Positions 24,773 through 34,567 are shown, numbered from the stretch's first letter. The stretch: DNA of 64,000 nucleotides from Chloroflexota bacterium (GCA_013112575.1 JABFGG010000007.1:120934-184933), one strand, 5' to 3'. Program-made: numbers and translations. Notes: generated by a model not told the origin, from the letters alone.

Positions 24773-26701
24773 CTAAAATTCCTCGTAGTGTTCGATTTCA
24801 AACACATACACCTTGATTTTCCCATTGGCAGAAACTGCCTGTTCACCCTGCCCGGCCAAAACCAGATCCAGGATACCGGGCTGGTGGTCAACCGTTTCTT
24901 CACAACATCTGGCCAGGGCATCGATAACTTCAGCCTGCTGGCTTTCTTCGACGGCGATCATCAGGGTTATCCTGTCAGCCGGACCCGCTCCTGCGGCAGA
25001 GGCAAAACTCACGATTGGTATGCCCATGATGCCGAGTACGGTAGAAACCTGTTGCATATCATCCTGATGGATAACAGTGGTCAAAAGCCGTGTAAGTGGG
25101 GGGCTTTCCTTGGCACGCGGGAAGAGCAGTTCGGCATAACTGAATTCTTCATTGGACAAAGCTTCGTCGATTTCGGCACTCAGGTCGGAAAAGGCTTCTT
25201 CGGAGATCGAGCCACTGAGATGAAGACTGTTAAAAGCATCACGCTGCACCCGTAGGCCCTCGCGGTAGGCGTTGTTCAATTCCGAGACTTCTACACTACT
25301 GTCGCTGGAGACGATCTCACGCACGGCCTGGCGCATGGACTCAATACTGCGTAACATGGAAGGTTCAAGCATCTCCCAGGCATGATTGGAGATCATGCCC
25401 TGGCGGTTCATCTCCTGGATGTGATCATAGGCCGATTGGGCCGCGACGGCACGCGCCTGGCGTTTATCATATTCGGCCTGGCTGGGATGTAACTGCGTGA
25501 CCTTTAGGCGTGTGAGTAAGGTCGACATGGTACCGCCCTGCCCCAGAATGGTGAATAACACCACACCAAAAGCCATATCCTGCAACAATTCGACGTTGGC
25601 TATGCCAAGCGTGGCAGGCAAACTCAAAGCCAGGGCCAAAGAGATAGCGCCTCGCAAACCGCCCCAATACAGAACGTGCTGCCATCTGATTGAAATATTC
25701 TTGCCCAAACGTCCGAGAGTGTAAATCACGATAGCACGCGCGGCCAATACGGCGCCAATAGCTAACAGGATGGCCTGCCAGTTATCCAGTACGGAGCGCA
25801 GGTTGATCACCAACCCGAGCAAGAGGAAAACGATCGAGTTCGCCAGGAAAGCGGCATATTCCCAGAAATTGAAGATCGCAATACGTGAGGTAGGTGACAT
25901 GCCACGCGGGCCGATATTGCCGCTAATCAGACCGGCCGCGACCACCGCCAGCACACCACTAACGTGCAACTCCTCGGCGATCAGGTACGAGCCATAAGCC
26001 AATATCAGCGTAAGCATGGCTTCCAGCAAATGGTCGTTGACCTGCAGGATAATGCGTGAGGTCAATGAACCTAACGCCAAGCCCAGCACAATGCCGCCTC
26101 CGGCAACGATAAAGAAGTCCAGCACGCTGGTCGCCAGGTTAAACTCACCAGTCGCCACGATGGAAAGCATGAGGGTATAAATAACAATGGCGGTGCCATC
26201 ATTGAACAGGCTCTCACCCTCCAACAGGGTTTGCAGGCGCTTGGGCACACCCAGTGAGCCGAACAAAGCCACAACTGCCACGGGGTCTGTAGCGGCGATC
26301 AAAGCGCCAAATACTAGGGCGACTGGCAAAGCTAGGCCCGTGCCCCAGGAGACCACACCACCCACAATAAACATCGTCAGGATCACGCCGGGCACGGCCA
26401 AGCCTAAGATAATCCATAAATTGCGCCGGAGGTCATCGAATTTAATATGGAAGGCCGCCTCAAAGATCAAGGGCGGCACCAGGATGCCCAGGATCAATTG
26501 GGGGATGAGCAAGCCACGGATATTTTCAGGGTTGAGGATCTCAGCAGAGGCCGGAGAGAGAGAACGCATCAGTTCCAGCGCCAGCCCCACAATCACCAGC
26601 CCCACCGTATAGGGCATGCCCAGGCGCTTGACCACGATACCGACCAGGGTAGCGATGAACAGCAATCCTATGATGATTTCTTCAATTTCGACGATGCCCA
26701 T
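24773..26701 (-). CDS. CPA1-type Na+/H+ antiporter with C-terminal DarA-like domain
   Basis: A 642-residue cation/proton antiporter. The N-terminal 400 residues hold about 12 helices with the CPA1 signatures ATDPVAVVALFGSLGVPKRL and LLEGESLFNDGTAIVIYTL (ion-binding Asp), and SGVLAVVAAGLISGN. The cytoplasmic part has a helical region (to about 525) and ends in a PII/DarA-like segment: LLTTVIHQDDMQQVSTVLGI, ITLMIAVEESQQAEVIDALA and VYVFEIEHYEEF line up with the adjacent DarA. The binding-loop GN is not retained. The antiporter would move Na+ or K+ out against H+; nucleotide or protein control through the tail is my inference. Confidence 0.9.
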   Translation of the reverse strand: MGIVEIEEIIIGLLFIATLVGIVVKRLGMPYTVGLVIVGLALELMRSLSPASAEILNPENIRGLLIPQLILGILVPPLIFEAAFHIKFDDLRRNLWIILGLAVPGVILTMFIVGGVVSWGTGLALPVALVFGALIAATDPVAVVALFGSLGVPKRLQTLLEGESLFNDGTAIVIYTLMLSIVATGEFNLATSVLDFFIVAGGGIVLGLALGSLTSRIILQVNDHLLEAMLTLILAYGSYLIAEELHVSGVLAVVAAGLISGNIGPRGMSPTSRIAIFNFWEYAAFLANSIVFLLLGLVINLRSVLDNWQAILLAIGAVLAARAIVIYTLGRLGKNISIRWQHVLYWGGLRGAISLALALSLPATLGIANVELLQDMAFGVVLFTILGQGGTMSTLLTRLKVTQLHPSQAEYDKRQARAVAAQSAYDHIQEMNRQGMISNHAWEMLEPSMLRSIESMRQAVREIVSSDSSVEVSELNNAYREGLRVQRDAFNSLHLSGSISEEAFSDLSAEIDEALSNEEFSYAELLFPRAKESPPLTRLLTTVIHQDDMQQVSTVLGIMGIPIVSFASAAGAGPADRITLMIAVEESQQAEVIDALARCCEETVDHQPGILDLVLAGQGEQAVSANGKIKVYVFEIEHYEEF

Positions 26702-26817
26702 AGCAGGGGGGGAGGGTCTTCCTTAGTTATCTTGGGGCGATAAGTTCCCTTTGTTTATATTGTAACCGACTGGATGCATATCTCCAGTGACAACCAGGTT
26801 TCCCTCCCTAATTTGTA

Positions 26818-27414
26818 TTAGCCCAGCAAATACTTCAGCATCCATTCCAATCCTTTGTGCATCCAAAATAAAAGAAAGGGGCTACCAAAGAGAACGTAAA
26901 TATATAAAGCCATCAAAAAGGATTTGAGAATGGCTTTATCTCCATGCACAAGTCTGAATGAACTCAATTTCTCAGGGGGGATTTTGCCGCTTGAAGATGT
27001 AAGTGGGTCCGTTGCCGGCACTTCAATTATTTTGACCCAGCCCTGATTATCTATGCGGTAGATGTAGTTGCAGCTCCTACAATGGATAACCTCGCGCAGT
27101 TTGTTGAGGTTTAGCGATCCGCAGTACAAACAATAATCCTTTTTAACTACTGGCCGGAGGGGGAGAGAGGAATTTACAACAGCAAATGCACCCCATAGGA
27201 GCAAGAAGAATCCAATAAGAAACCATGCAATCGATTTAAAGAGAACGGTGGAAACCATCGAGAGAATTGCACCAGTGAAAATCAGCCGTATGGCAGGGCC
27301 TTCTCTTGATATTTTCCAGAAGAGGCGAGTTAGTTTATCAACTATGGTGCGCTTGGACGCAGCCAGGTTTTCTTTTACATATAGCTGGAGGCTTACGTGC
27401 TTATTTGGGGCCAT
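26818..27414 (-). CDS. membrane protein with zinc-ribbon, unknown function
   Basis: I do not recognise this 198-residue protein. Two close membrane helices lie near residues 42-80, a short cytoplasmic zinc-ribbon-like CLYCGSLNLNKL...HCRSCNYIYRI (two CxxC pairs) follows, and a further hydrophobic helix or two end the protein (ILKSFLMALYIYVLFGSPFLLFWMH). I chose ATG 27414; a TTG at 27468 is possible. It is the last gene of the AT-rich minus-strand cluster. Confidence 0.7.
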   Translation of the reverse strand: MAPNKHVSLQLYVKENLAASKRTIVDKLTRLFWKISREGPAIRLIFTGAILSMVSTVLFKSIAWFLIGFFLLLWGAFAVVNSSLPLRPVVKKDYCLYCGSLNLNKLREVIHCRSCNYIYRIDNQGWVKIIEVPATDPLTSSSGKIPPEKLSSFRLVHGDKAILKSFLMALYIYVLFGSPFLLFWMHKGLEWMLKYLLG

Positions 27415-27493
27415 ATCCCTATACTGCCAAACACTTCTGTTGATTACAAGCCAATCATACACCCACAATCGACCATTGTTGGGTAGCGGAAAG

Positions 27494-28483
27494 CTATTCT
27501 ATTGTAATAACCAGATTGCCTTTTTTCTGGCCCGATTCGGCATAGCGATGAGCCTCTGCCATCTGTTCCAGCGGGTAAGTCCTATCAATGACCGTTTTCA
27601 GCACGCCCGCCTCGATCAGCTCTTTTAGGAAAATCAGGTCCTTTTTATTTTGGTTGGATGCCTCGATCTTCAGTTTTTTCTGGCTTGTCATCGAAATCCA
27701 CATTCCGAGAATGATGTGTGAAAGCCCGGCATAAGCTAAAAAATAATATCCACCTGGTTCTAATAGCTTCAGTCTGCGTGAAACCCCACGCTTTCCCACC
27801 ACATCAATTATCAGATCATAAGTTTGACCGCTATTTGTGTAATCTTCTAGAGTGTAGTCAATAACTTGATTGGCCCCTACTGAGCGCAGCATTTCCAACT
27901 TTTCTGTGCTGTCCACCCCGGTCACCTCGGCACCAAAGTGTTTGGCAAGCTGTATGGCAAAGGTACCAATACTGCCACCTGCACCGACGATCAAAACCTT
28001 TTTCCCCTCCCGGATACCCGCTTTCCTGAGAAAGTGGAGCGCCTCATATCCGGCAGTAGGAACGGCCGCGGCTTCTTGATAGGTCAGGTTGGTTGGTTTG
28101 ATGATTAATGATCCCTGTGCGTCATCTGGCTCATCAGGCAAACAAATATACTCCGCGTAAGCACCGAAGCCAAAACCGGTGGTACCAAAAACCTGGTCAC
28201 CCTTCTTGAAGGACTTCACATGCTTGCCAACTTCTTCCACTTCCCCGGCCAATTCTTGCCCAAGTATGGGTATTCTTTTGGGGCGTAAGAAACCGGCATA
28301 TAGCCGTATGGGCAACGAGAAGCCTAGTGGAAGTTCGAGCCTGCGCACCTCACAGTCCCCGGCAGTTACTGTGGTGGCATGAATTTTTACCAGTACCTCA
28401 TTGTCCCTGGGAACCGGTGTATCAACTTCCTGGAGCTGCAATACGTCCGGGGAGCCGTAGTTCGTCCATACGATAGCTTTCAT
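27494..28483 (-). CDS. zinc-free MDR alcohol dehydrogenase/quinone oxidoreductase (copy 1)
   Basis: Medium-chain dehydrogenase/reductase of 329 residues, NAD(P)H-dependent. The N-terminal MKAIVWTNYGSPDVLQLQEV and the GroES-like fold, the cofactor motif KKVLIVGAGGSIGTFAIQLA and the typical TVTAGDCEVR are present. Catalytic zinc ligands of classical ADHs are not evident, pointing to a quinone-oxidoreductase or enoyl-reductase-type enzyme. The start is ATG 28483 with GGAG 8 bases upstream; the frame stays open upstream but has no homology. One of four paralogues in this cluster; substrate unknown. Confidence 0.9.
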   Translation of the reverse strand: MKAIVWTNYGSPDVLQLQEVDTPVPRDNEVLVKIHATTVTAGDCEVRRLELPLGFSLPIRLYAGFLRPKRIPILGQELAGEVEEVGKHVKSFKKGDQVFGTTGFGFGAYAEYICLPDEPDDAQGSLIIKPTNLTYQEAAAVPTAGYEALHFLRKAGIREGKKVLIVGAGGSIGTFAIQLAKHFGAEVTGVDSTEKLEMLRSVGANQVIDYTLEDYTNSGQTYDLIIDVVGKRGVSRRLKLLEPGGYYFLAYAGLSHIILGMWISMTSQKKLKIEASNQNKKDLIFLKELIEAGVLKTVIDRTYPLEQMAEAHRYAESGQKKGNLVITIE

Positions 28484-28505
28484 AAATTCTCCTACCCCGA
28501 CATCA

Positions 28506-29543
28506 TTAACTAAAGGCCCGCTCGACAAGGAAGCGCAGAACTGACAATATAAGCGGAAGCGCAACCGCGGAGAGTGCGAAACGAGCAGTCTCAGGCCTCC
28601 AGGGCCATGTCGGGATGGCCGATATTCTGTTGCGCTGGATCTCCAGGCTGGCAATGGTTCCATTGAGCCGTTCAATGCTCTTTTGATCATCATCTTGCAG
28701 GCCCTGATTAAATTTAGAAAAGATAGTTTCGAATTCAAGGTCAAGGGCATGCAGCATACTTTCCTTCTCTGCTTGCATGCGCCTGTGCATACCCAGAAGC
28801 GGCCATACGAAAACAGCCACAGCCAGGACCGTCACTGCCCCGCTGAACCCGATGCTGATCGGATTGGTCAGTAATTCAGGGTTGATCAGCAGCCAGACAT
28901 AAATTAGAACAGCAGGGCCTACCGCTGTTGAAGCCGTGAGTCTTGAAAAGGCCTGCAATGGGACTGTATTGAACAGGCTGATGCGCACGTGCTTCGAATT
29001 GATCGCATTGACCAAAAGCAATTGCCGAATCGTATGATAGAAGAAAACGCCGAACAAAAACGCTGAGCTTTTGTCAATGATCTGAAAGACGATCGCGAAA
29101 ACCGGGAGTTGCTCCAGTGGGGCATACCGGAGTAGTTGAGGAGAGGCCAGCTCGATGAGGATCACAACACTCAACATAGCCAACCCTGCGATTAGCGCGG
29201 CACGAGCAGGCATAGTGGAGAGCATGTAGCAGTAGTCCTTGATCTGTGACTTCTTCATTGCCAGGGCAGGCTTCATGGAGTCCAGGGCGGTTATGGCCTG
29301 ATCGTCAAGTAAATGGATCAGCGCCAGAAGGAAAGGCGTGGCAAAAGAGTTGAAGACCACTACGGGCAAAATCTCTACTGCTTGCAGACCGTCATCCAAC
29401 CAGATAAAGATTAGCTGGACAATTACCAGAATTAACGTGAAACCCACATAGAAGACCCAGGCCCGTATGGGAAGATTCGCAACCCAGCGGGTGAAGCGGT
29501 CGATGAGGCTTGGTTTGTATGGTTGGTCTGTCAGGTTACCCAT
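28506..29543 (-). CDS. six-helix membrane protein, unknown family member A
   Basis: A 345-residue integral membrane protein of no family I can name. About six helices: residues 27-47 (FYVGFTLILVIVQLIFIWL), near 60-80, 115-140, 155-180, 205-225 and 230-255, then a cytoplasmic helical segment and a final hydrophobic C-terminal helix (FALSAVALPLILSVLRFLV). The motif IPTWPWRPETARFALSAVALP near the end matches the plus-strand protein at 44830-45825, so both are members of one family. I chose ATG 29543 (MGNLTDQP), with GAGG 5 bases upstream; the frame is open further upstream. Confidence 0.75.
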   Translation of the reverse strand: MGNLTDQPYKPSLIDRFTRWVANLPIRAWVFYVGFTLILVIVQLIFIWLDDGLQAVEILPVVVFNSFATPFLLALIHLLDDQAITALDSMKPALAMKKSQIKDYCYMLSTMPARAALIAGLAMLSVVILIELASPQLLRYAPLEQLPVFAIVFQIIDKSSAFLFGVFFYHTIRQLLLVNAINSKHVRISLFNTVPLQAFSRLTASTAVGPAVLIYVWLLINPELLTNPISIGFSGAVTVLAVAVFVWPLLGMHRRMQAEKESMLHALDLEFETIFSKFNQGLQDDDQKSIERLNGTIASLEIQRNRISAIPTWPWRPETARFALSAVALPLILSVLRFLVERAFS

Positions 29544-29631
29544 TGTCCTCAGTCCATTTCGATGGATGATGGATGGTAACCTAATTATAAGTCCCCTCGT
29601 AGATCGTAGGCGTTTGTAATATAAGGACCTT

Positions 29632-29667
29632 AGAGTGCTTGCAACAGACGATTGCTGCAAGCACTCT
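29632..29667. terminator. strong hairpin between two parts of the AT-rich cluster
   Basis: AGAGTGCTTGCA (29632-29643) pairs perfectly with TGCAAGCACTCT (29656-29667); the T-run TTCTTTT follows on the plus strand. It begins 5 bases after the methyltransferase stop and probably ends that minus-strand transcript. Confidence 0.65.
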
Positions 29668-29672
29668 TTCTT

Positions 29673-30302
29673 TTATGACTTCTTGGCAACGATGAAATGG
29701 TGCCCCATTGCCCCTTTGACCAATTCGGATTCAACGATTTGGAAATCGCTATCTGTCACCAGTCCCTCCAACTCGGAGACACTGGCAAAGTTCAAGTTGG
29801 GAACAATGCCTATTTTGCTCAGCAAAACAAAGAAAATGCCAGCAAATGACATTTTGCTATTTACGGAAGGTGTTGCAGAAATAAAAACTCCACCCGGTTT
29901 TAGCAATGCATTGATGCGTTGAACCACCTCTGATGGGCTCTCCACCAAATGCAGGATATTAAAGGCCAGGATAGCATCGAATGACTCCTGTTGGTAGCGT
30001 TCATCAGAGATCTTGGCATGTGTAAACTGAACATTCTCAATTCCGCTCGTCTCTGCTCTTCTTTTGGCGGCCTCAATCATCTTTGAGGAGATGTCGATAC
30101 CATGCAGCTCGCGGGCATGACCGGCAAGGTCAAGGGTGATGTAGCCAGTGGCGCAAGCATAATCTAAGACGACATCGTCAGGAACGAGATAGTTTTTCGT
30201 GATCTCGAGCTTCCTTGTGTAAATCGGGTCTGGGGCATCGTCTTCAGATGATGAATTGAAATCGCTCGCTCTGTTGTCCCAGAATTTTTCTGCTCTATCC
30301 AT
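29673..30302 (-). CDS. class I SAM-dependent methyltransferase
   Basis: A 209-residue Rossmann-fold methyltransferase. The SAM-binding motif I is VVLDYACATGYITLDLA, the acidic loop is LHGIDISSKMIEAAKRRAE, and motif IV/post is ILAFNILHLVESPSEVV. The acceptor substrate is unknown; the overall form is UbiE/small-molecule type. ATG 30302 with GGAG 10 bases upstream; a TTG at 30323 is possible. A strong hairpin follows the gene. Confidence 0.85.
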   Translation of the reverse strand: MDRAEKFWDNRASDFNSSSEDDAPDPIYTRKLEITKNYLVPDDVVLDYACATGYITLDLAGHARELHGIDISSKMIEAAKRRAETSGIENVQFTHAKISDERYQQESFDAILAFNILHLVESPSEVVQRINALLKPGGVFISATPSVNSKMSFAGIFFVLLSKIGIVPNLNFASVSELEGLVTDSDFQIVESELVKGAMGHHFIVAKKS

Positions 30303-30344
30303 TGTAAGTCTCTCCGTTTTCAAATTTGCTAACCAAGCCGATCT

Positions 30345-31052
30345 CTAGGCTGGCTCAAGAATGGCTTTTTCTTTCGCTTGTACATTTACACCTTTGATCA
30401 AGAGCCACAACATGATCGTTATTTCCCCAATGAAGGTAAAGTCAGTGATGGTGATTCCAAGCTGGGGAGCGAGGAACAGCAAAAAACTGTCCACAACATA
30501 GCCAACACCGGCGATTACCAACAATACACCGAGAATCTTCGGCACGAAATTGGACTTATAGATCAAGTAGCCCAGTGGGAAGAGCCACAGCCCCCAGAAT
30601 ATCGCGGCGATGTACGAACCGAATTCGTACATATCAAGAGATAAGCCTACAAGGTATTGTAATTGTCCAGCAGTAAATACCGTTCCAGCCTCAACATTGG
30701 ATAAAGCGAGGAGCACAAAATGGTTTAGCTCGTTAAGCATCGCAATGCCCGCTCCCGGCAAGAGCAAAACCACCATGAATCCTGCCATGTTCTTGTCAAC
30801 GGACTTGAGCAATTTGTATAGAGCCAGCACAAGTAGCACACTGACGACGTTCATCAACAAGGCACTGGCCATGCTCAGGCGATACATCGACTCAGATGCC
30901 ACAATATTTTCTATCGTCAAAGTCATATCCTCAGGCGCCACAAGGGATGAAACGTAAAGTACGCCAAAATAACCAAGCGGTATCAGCAGCAGGTACAGAA
31001 ATCCGGCTAGTCTTGCCGTTTGTTGGGATGAATTCAAAATCTGGTTTATCAT
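30345..31052 (-). CDS. DUF4386-type membrane protein
   Basis: A 235-residue protein with about seven membrane helices, matching the DUF4386 pattern: N-terminal SSQQTARLAGFLYLLLIPLG, YRLSMASALLMNVVSVLLVLALY, AGIAMLNELNHFVLLAL and the final IGEITIMLWLLIKGV. The function of this family is not known. It lies between the methyltransferase and an MDR gene with short gaps (42 and 39 bases). Confidence 0.85.
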   Translation of the reverse strand: MINQILNSSQQTARLAGFLYLLLIPLGYFGVLYVSSLVAPEDMTLTIENIVASESMYRLSMASALLMNVVSVLLVLALYKLLKSVDKNMAGFMVVLLLPGAGIAMLNELNHFVLLALSNVEAGTVFTAGQLQYLVGLSLDMYEFGSYIAAIFWGLWLFPLGYLIYKSNFVPKILGVLLVIAGVGYVVDSFLLFLAPQLGITITDFTFIGEITIMLWLLIKGVNVQAKEKAILEPA

Positions 31053-31091
31053 TTTAGTTCCTATAATTTCTTAATTTTATTGATTGGATTG

Positions 31092-32087
31092 TTATACGGT
31101 GAGAGCCACAGTCCCCTTTTTGTGACCCGCTTCAACATACGCATGTGCCTCGGCGGCCTGTTCCATTGGGAAGCGTTTATCAACGAAGGCTTTGAACTTT
31201 CCAGCTTCAACAAGCTCCTTGATGAAGTTCAGGTCTTCTGCATTGTCGGAGGCCAGCGCGCACACAACTTTCTTGCTGCCAACTATAGAGGTCCACAGCA
31301 TTTGCAAAAGCTGTTTGGTCTTGAAGCTGGCCAGCATGTAAATACCGTTTTCTGATAAGGAATTTTTTACGTGTGCAAAGGAGCTCTTATTCATGACATC
31401 CAGGATGAGATCGTAAGTCTCGCCACTCTGGGCAAAATCCGCCTGGGTGTAATCGATGACTTTGTCGGCACCCAGGGATTTCACGTAATCCACTTTAGCA
31501 GTGCTGCACACACCTGTGACCTCAGCCCCAAAGTGATTTTTAAGAAGCTGCACAGCCGCCGAACCAATGTTGCCGCTGGCCCCGTTGACCAATACCTTTT
31601 GCCCCGACTGGATGTTGGCTTTTCTCAGCAGGTTCAAGGCTGTGATCGCCCCATAAGGCACACCGGCAGCTTCCTCATAGCTCATATTGGATGGTTTCAA
31701 GGCTACTGTGCCGTCGGCTGGGGTGGCTAGATACTCGGCGTTGGCGCCCATGTTCTGCCCGCGGTATCCAAAAACCTGGTCGCCTGCAGAGAAATTGCTG
31801 ACATCTTTGCCGACGGCTTCCACTTCTCCGGCAAATTCGCCGCCCAGCATATTTACCCTTGGCTTACTGATGCCAAAATATAAACGTGTGGGCAGCCAAA
31901 GAATACCGGGCATCGAAAAGGTACGCGGGGTAAAGCGCTTAAAATTGCGTGCCCAAATGTCTCCCACCCCCACTGTTGTAGCGTGGACCCTTACCAGGAT
32001 TTCATTGTCCTTTGGGGCAGGCTTTGCCACTTCTTGAAGCTGGAGCACGTTTGGCGGCCCGTATTGTGTAAAAGTAATTGCTTTCAT
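31092..32087 (-). CDS. zinc-free MDR oxidoreductase (copy 2)
   Basis: Medium-chain reductase of 331 residues. It begins MKAITFTQYGPPNVLQLQEV and has cofactor motif KVLVNGASGNIGSAAVQLLK, then [20 protein letters not shown]. This is the pattern of NADP-dependent quinone-type reductases without catalytic zinc. It belongs to the four-copy MDR array and is the most divergent of the three adjacent copies (it has a 14-residue insert after VGVGDIWARN). The 34-base spacer before it resembles the spacer before the next copy, which supports local duplication. Confidence 0.9.
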   Translation of the reverse strand: MKAITFTQYGPPNVLQLQEVAKPAPKDNEILVRVHATTVGVGDIWARNFKRFTPRTFSMPGILWLPTRLYFGISKPRVNMLGGEFAGEVEAVGKDVSNFSAGDQVFGYRGQNMGANAEYLATPADGTVALKPSNMSYEEAAGVPYGAITALNLLRKANIQSGQKVLVNGASGNIGSAAVQLLKNHFGAEVTGVCSTAKVDYVKSLGADKVIDYTQADFAQSGETYDLILDVMNKSSFAHVKNSLSENGIYMLASFKTKQLLQMLWTSIVGSKKVVCALASDNAEDLNFIKELVEAGKFKAFVDKRFPMEQAAEAHAYVEAGHKKGTVALTV

Positions 32088-32121
32088 TTTTTTGTCCTTT
32101 TTGAGTTGATAATGTTCCTAA

Positions 32122-33075
32122 TTAGATGGTGATGACCACGTTCCCCTTTTTGTGGCCTTTTTCTACATAGCTGTGCGCCTCAACAATTTTTTCCAGGGGG
32201 TAACGTCGATCGATGACTGCCTTTAGCTTCCCGGCTTCGATAAGCTCTTTGATGAAAAGCAGTTCTTCAAGTCCGGCCTTGATCATGCCGCTAATCACTT
32301 TCTTCCCGCCAACCATTCGCGTCCACAAAGCCTGGATATCCTCCCGAAACCCACCTGAACCGGCAATATAGATACCGTTTTCTTTGAGGGAGGCTTTAGA
32401 GTGGGCAAAAGACGACTTGGCTACAGTATCAAAAATGAAGTCATAAGTCTCGCCATTTTGAGCGAAATCTTCTTTTGTGTAATCAATGACCTGGTCTGCC
32501 CCCAACGACTTAACCAATTCCAAATTAGTGCTGCTGCACACCCCGGTCACTTTTGCCCCGAAATACTTGGCCAATTGCACAGCATTGGTCCCCACACTAC
32601 CAGAAGCGCCGATGATCAAGATCTTCTGACCAGCCTGTACCTTGGCTTTTCTAAGAAAATGCAATGCTGTCCTTGCACCAACAGGAACCGCGGCAGCTTC
32701 TTCAAAACTCATATTGGCTGGTTTGATGGCCACTCCGTCCTCAGGCAGACATTTATATTCCGCGTAGGCGCCAAAACTAAGGCCGCAGGGGGCAAAAACC
32801 TGATCACCGATCTTGAAGCGTTGCACGTCTTTGCCGATGGCTTCGACTTCCCCTGCCAACTCAAAACCCAATACATTTATCCTGCCTGGTTTGAAGAGGC
32901 CATTAAAAAGTCGTGCAAGAAACGGGTCAGCCTTCCGCATGCCCCAGTCGCCCGCCGTAACGGTAGTAGCATGGATCTTGATCAACACCTCTTTGTCTTT
33001 TGGTGTAGGCTTGGCTACTTCTTTGATTTGCAGGACGTCGGGTGGTCCATATTGTGTGTATACAACTGCTTTCAT
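32122..33075 (-). CDS. zinc-free MDR oxidoreductase (copy 3)
   Basis: A 317-residue medium-chain reductase, [20 protein letters not shown] at the N-terminus, cofactor motif [20 protein letters not shown], and [20 protein letters not shown]. It is nearly co-linear with copy 4 (33110-34066). Spacer sequences (GAGTTG...AATTAGAT type) at 32088-32121 and 33076-33109 are clearly alike, so this pair is a recent tandem duplicate. The substrate is unknown. Confidence 0.92.
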   Translation of the reverse strand: MKAVVYTQYGPPDVLQIKEVAKPTPKDKEVLIKIHATTVTAGDWGMRKADPFLARLFNGLFKPGRINVLGFELAGEVEAIGKDVQRFKIGDQVFAPCGLSFGAYAEYKCLPEDGVAIKPANMSFEEAAAVPVGARTALHFLRKAKVQAGQKILIIGASGSVGTNAVQLAKYFGAKVTGVCSSTNLELVKSLGADQVIDYTKEDFAQNGETYDFIFDTVAKSSFAHSKASLKENGIYIAGSGGFREDIQALWTRMVGGKKVISGMIKAGLEELLFIKELIEAGKLKAVIDRRYPLEKIVEAHSYVEKGHKKGNVVITI

Positions 33076-33109
33076 TTTTTCATCCTTCTTGAGTTGCTAA
33101 TCTTCCTGA

Positions 33110-34066
33110 TTAGATTGTTACGACAACATTCCCTTTTTTGCGGAATGATTCCACATAGCCATGGGCCTCGGGAATTTGCTCAAAACCATAGCTTCTGTCG
33201 ATGACAGGTTTGAGGCTCCCTGCCTCGATCAGCTCTTTGAGGAATAGCAAATCAGCTTGGCTAGGATTAGCTGTCCCGGAGATCAACTTTTTGTTCCCTA
33301 TGCGGGAAGTCCAGACAGCCTGGATTTCTTCAAGTAGTCCGGCCGAACCTGCAAGGTAAATCCCGTTTTCTTTTAGCAGGCTTTTGCAGCGTACAAACGA
33401 GGTTTTTCCAACCGTATCGAAGATCACATCATAGGTTCGCGGGTTTTTGGTGAAGTCTTCTTTAGTGTAGTCAATGACCTTATCGGCCCCTAACGACTTC
33501 ACCAATTCCACGTTCGTGGTGCTGCATACTCCGGTGACTTCGGCTCCAAAGTGCTTGGCGAGCTGCACGGCATAGGTCCCCACCGAACCGGATGCGCCGT
33601 TGATAAGGATCCTTTGACCACTCTTTAGTTTTGCTTCTCTCAGGAAGCGTAGAGCAGTATTTCCCCCGATCGGCACGGCAGCAGCCTCTTCGAAGCTTAC
33701 ATTGATCGGTTTCATGGCGATCTCGCCATCCTCCGGCAAGCATTTGTATTCAGCATAACCGCCAAATCCGATGCCGCAGGAAGCGAAAACCTGGTCACCT
33801 GGTCGAAACTGTTTTACATCTTTTCCGATAGCTTCAACTTCACCAGCGATCTCAAATCCCAGGATGTTAATTTTTGTAGGCTTTAATAGGCCGTTGTAGA
33901 TACGCGCCAGAAAGGGTTCTGCCTTGCGCATGCGCCAATCCCCAGCTGTAACTGTTGTTGCATGGATCTTGATCAGCACCTCATTGTCTTTAGGTGTGGG
34001 TTTTGCAATATCTATGATCTGAAGAACCTCTGGGGGTCCGTATCGAGTGTATGTAATAGCTTTCAT
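33110..34066 (-). CDS. zinc-free MDR oxidoreductase (copy 4)
   Basis: A 318-residue medium-chain reductase, [20 protein letters not shown], cofactor motif [20 protein letters not shown], and [20 protein letters not shown]. It sits first of the three adjacent copies, 54 bases after the small membrane protein gene, with an inverted repeat (34087-34106) in that gap and a GGAG ribosome site. Together with copies 1-3 it suggests a detoxifying or reductive role acquired by duplication; the substrate is unknown. Confidence 0.92.
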   Translation of the reverse strand: MKAITYTRYGPPEVLQIIDIAKPTPKDNEVLIKIHATTVTAGDWRMRKAEPFLARIYNGLLKPTKINILGFEIAGEVEAIGKDVKQFRPGDQVFASCGIGFGGYAEYKCLPEDGEIAMKPINVSFEEAAAVPIGGNTALRFLREAKLKSGQRILINGASGSVGTYAVQLAKHFGAEVTGVCSTTNVELVKSLGADKVIDYTKEDFTKNPRTYDVIFDTVGKTSFVRCKSLLKENGIYLAGSAGLLEEIQAVWTSRIGNKKLISGTANPSQADLLFLKELIEAGSLKPVIDRSYGFEQIPEAHGYVESFRKKGNVVVTI

Positions 34067-34086
34067 CTTTATTCTCCAAAATATTT

Positions 34087-34106
34087 TTGTCAGGCAAAAC
34101 TGACAA
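34087..34106. promoter_or_regulatory. inverted repeat before the MDR array
   Basis: TTGTCAG-GCAAAA-CTGACAA, 7-bp perfect arms, in the gap before MDR copy 4. It may be an attenuator or operator; no function is shown by sequence alone. Confidence 0.4.
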
Positions 34107-34120
34107 TTCTTTGCGGTTGG

Positions 34121-34567
34121 TCAGAAGCCTCTTCGGTATAGATAGAGTTGGACAAGGTAGCCGATGATGGCGGCCGCGTACAATGAGAAAACGAAGATAT
34201 TGAACATGACCAGCGGTGGCAGTCCTGCTGCCAGTGTGATCATGGCGATCAGAAAACCGACCCCGAAAACAGAATAGGAGATCCTGCCTGCTCTTAATTC
34301 AAAGAGCTTGTCGCGTTCATCCGATAATTCTGGGGATGGTTCCCGCGTTTTGATGGCCTGGATGATGGTGACCGAAATGGCCGTAACGATGCTTATGGCG
34401 ACCTGCACGGCAATGACGATCAGCACCAGGGAACCCCAGTCCCTGGAGATCGTGGTCACATCGACGTCTCCTTGTTGGAATTTTTGGATAGCGAAGAAAG
34501 AATAGATTCCGGCTCCCAGCACGCTGCTGACCAGATATGCGATAGTTTGATTTCCTGTGTAAGACAT
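34121..34567 (-). CDS. small four-helix membrane protein paired with XRE regulator (copy a)
   Basis: A 148-residue protein with about four membrane helices and a conserved cytoplasmic ELSDERDKLFELRAGRISY followed by PPLVMFNIFVFSLYAAAII and a YLYRRGF end. It resembles DUF2178-type membrane proteins, which often occur next to small XRE regulators; I am not certain of the family name. A paralogue (34841-35293) shares ERDxxxxLxxxRxxY, PPLVMF and YIYRRGF and lies on the other side of the regulator. Confidence 0.8.
   Translation of the reverse strand: MSYTGNQTIAYLVSSVLGAGIYSFFAIQKFQQGDVDVTTISRDWGSLVLIVIAVQVAISIVTAISVTIIQAIKTREPSPELSDERDKLFELRAGRISYSVFGVGFLIAMITLAAGLPPLVMFNIFVFSLYAAAIIGYLVQLYLYRRGF

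Noticed and set aside
26702..26817. c-di-AMP (ydaO-type) riboswitch before the antiporter
   Set aside because: The 116-base leader is too short and shows only a small imperfect inverted repeat; no riboswitch core was recognised.
28484..28750. Long N-terminal extension of MDR copy 1
   Set aside because: It overlaps the adjacent membrane protein gene; MKAIVWTNYG with GGAG is the family start.
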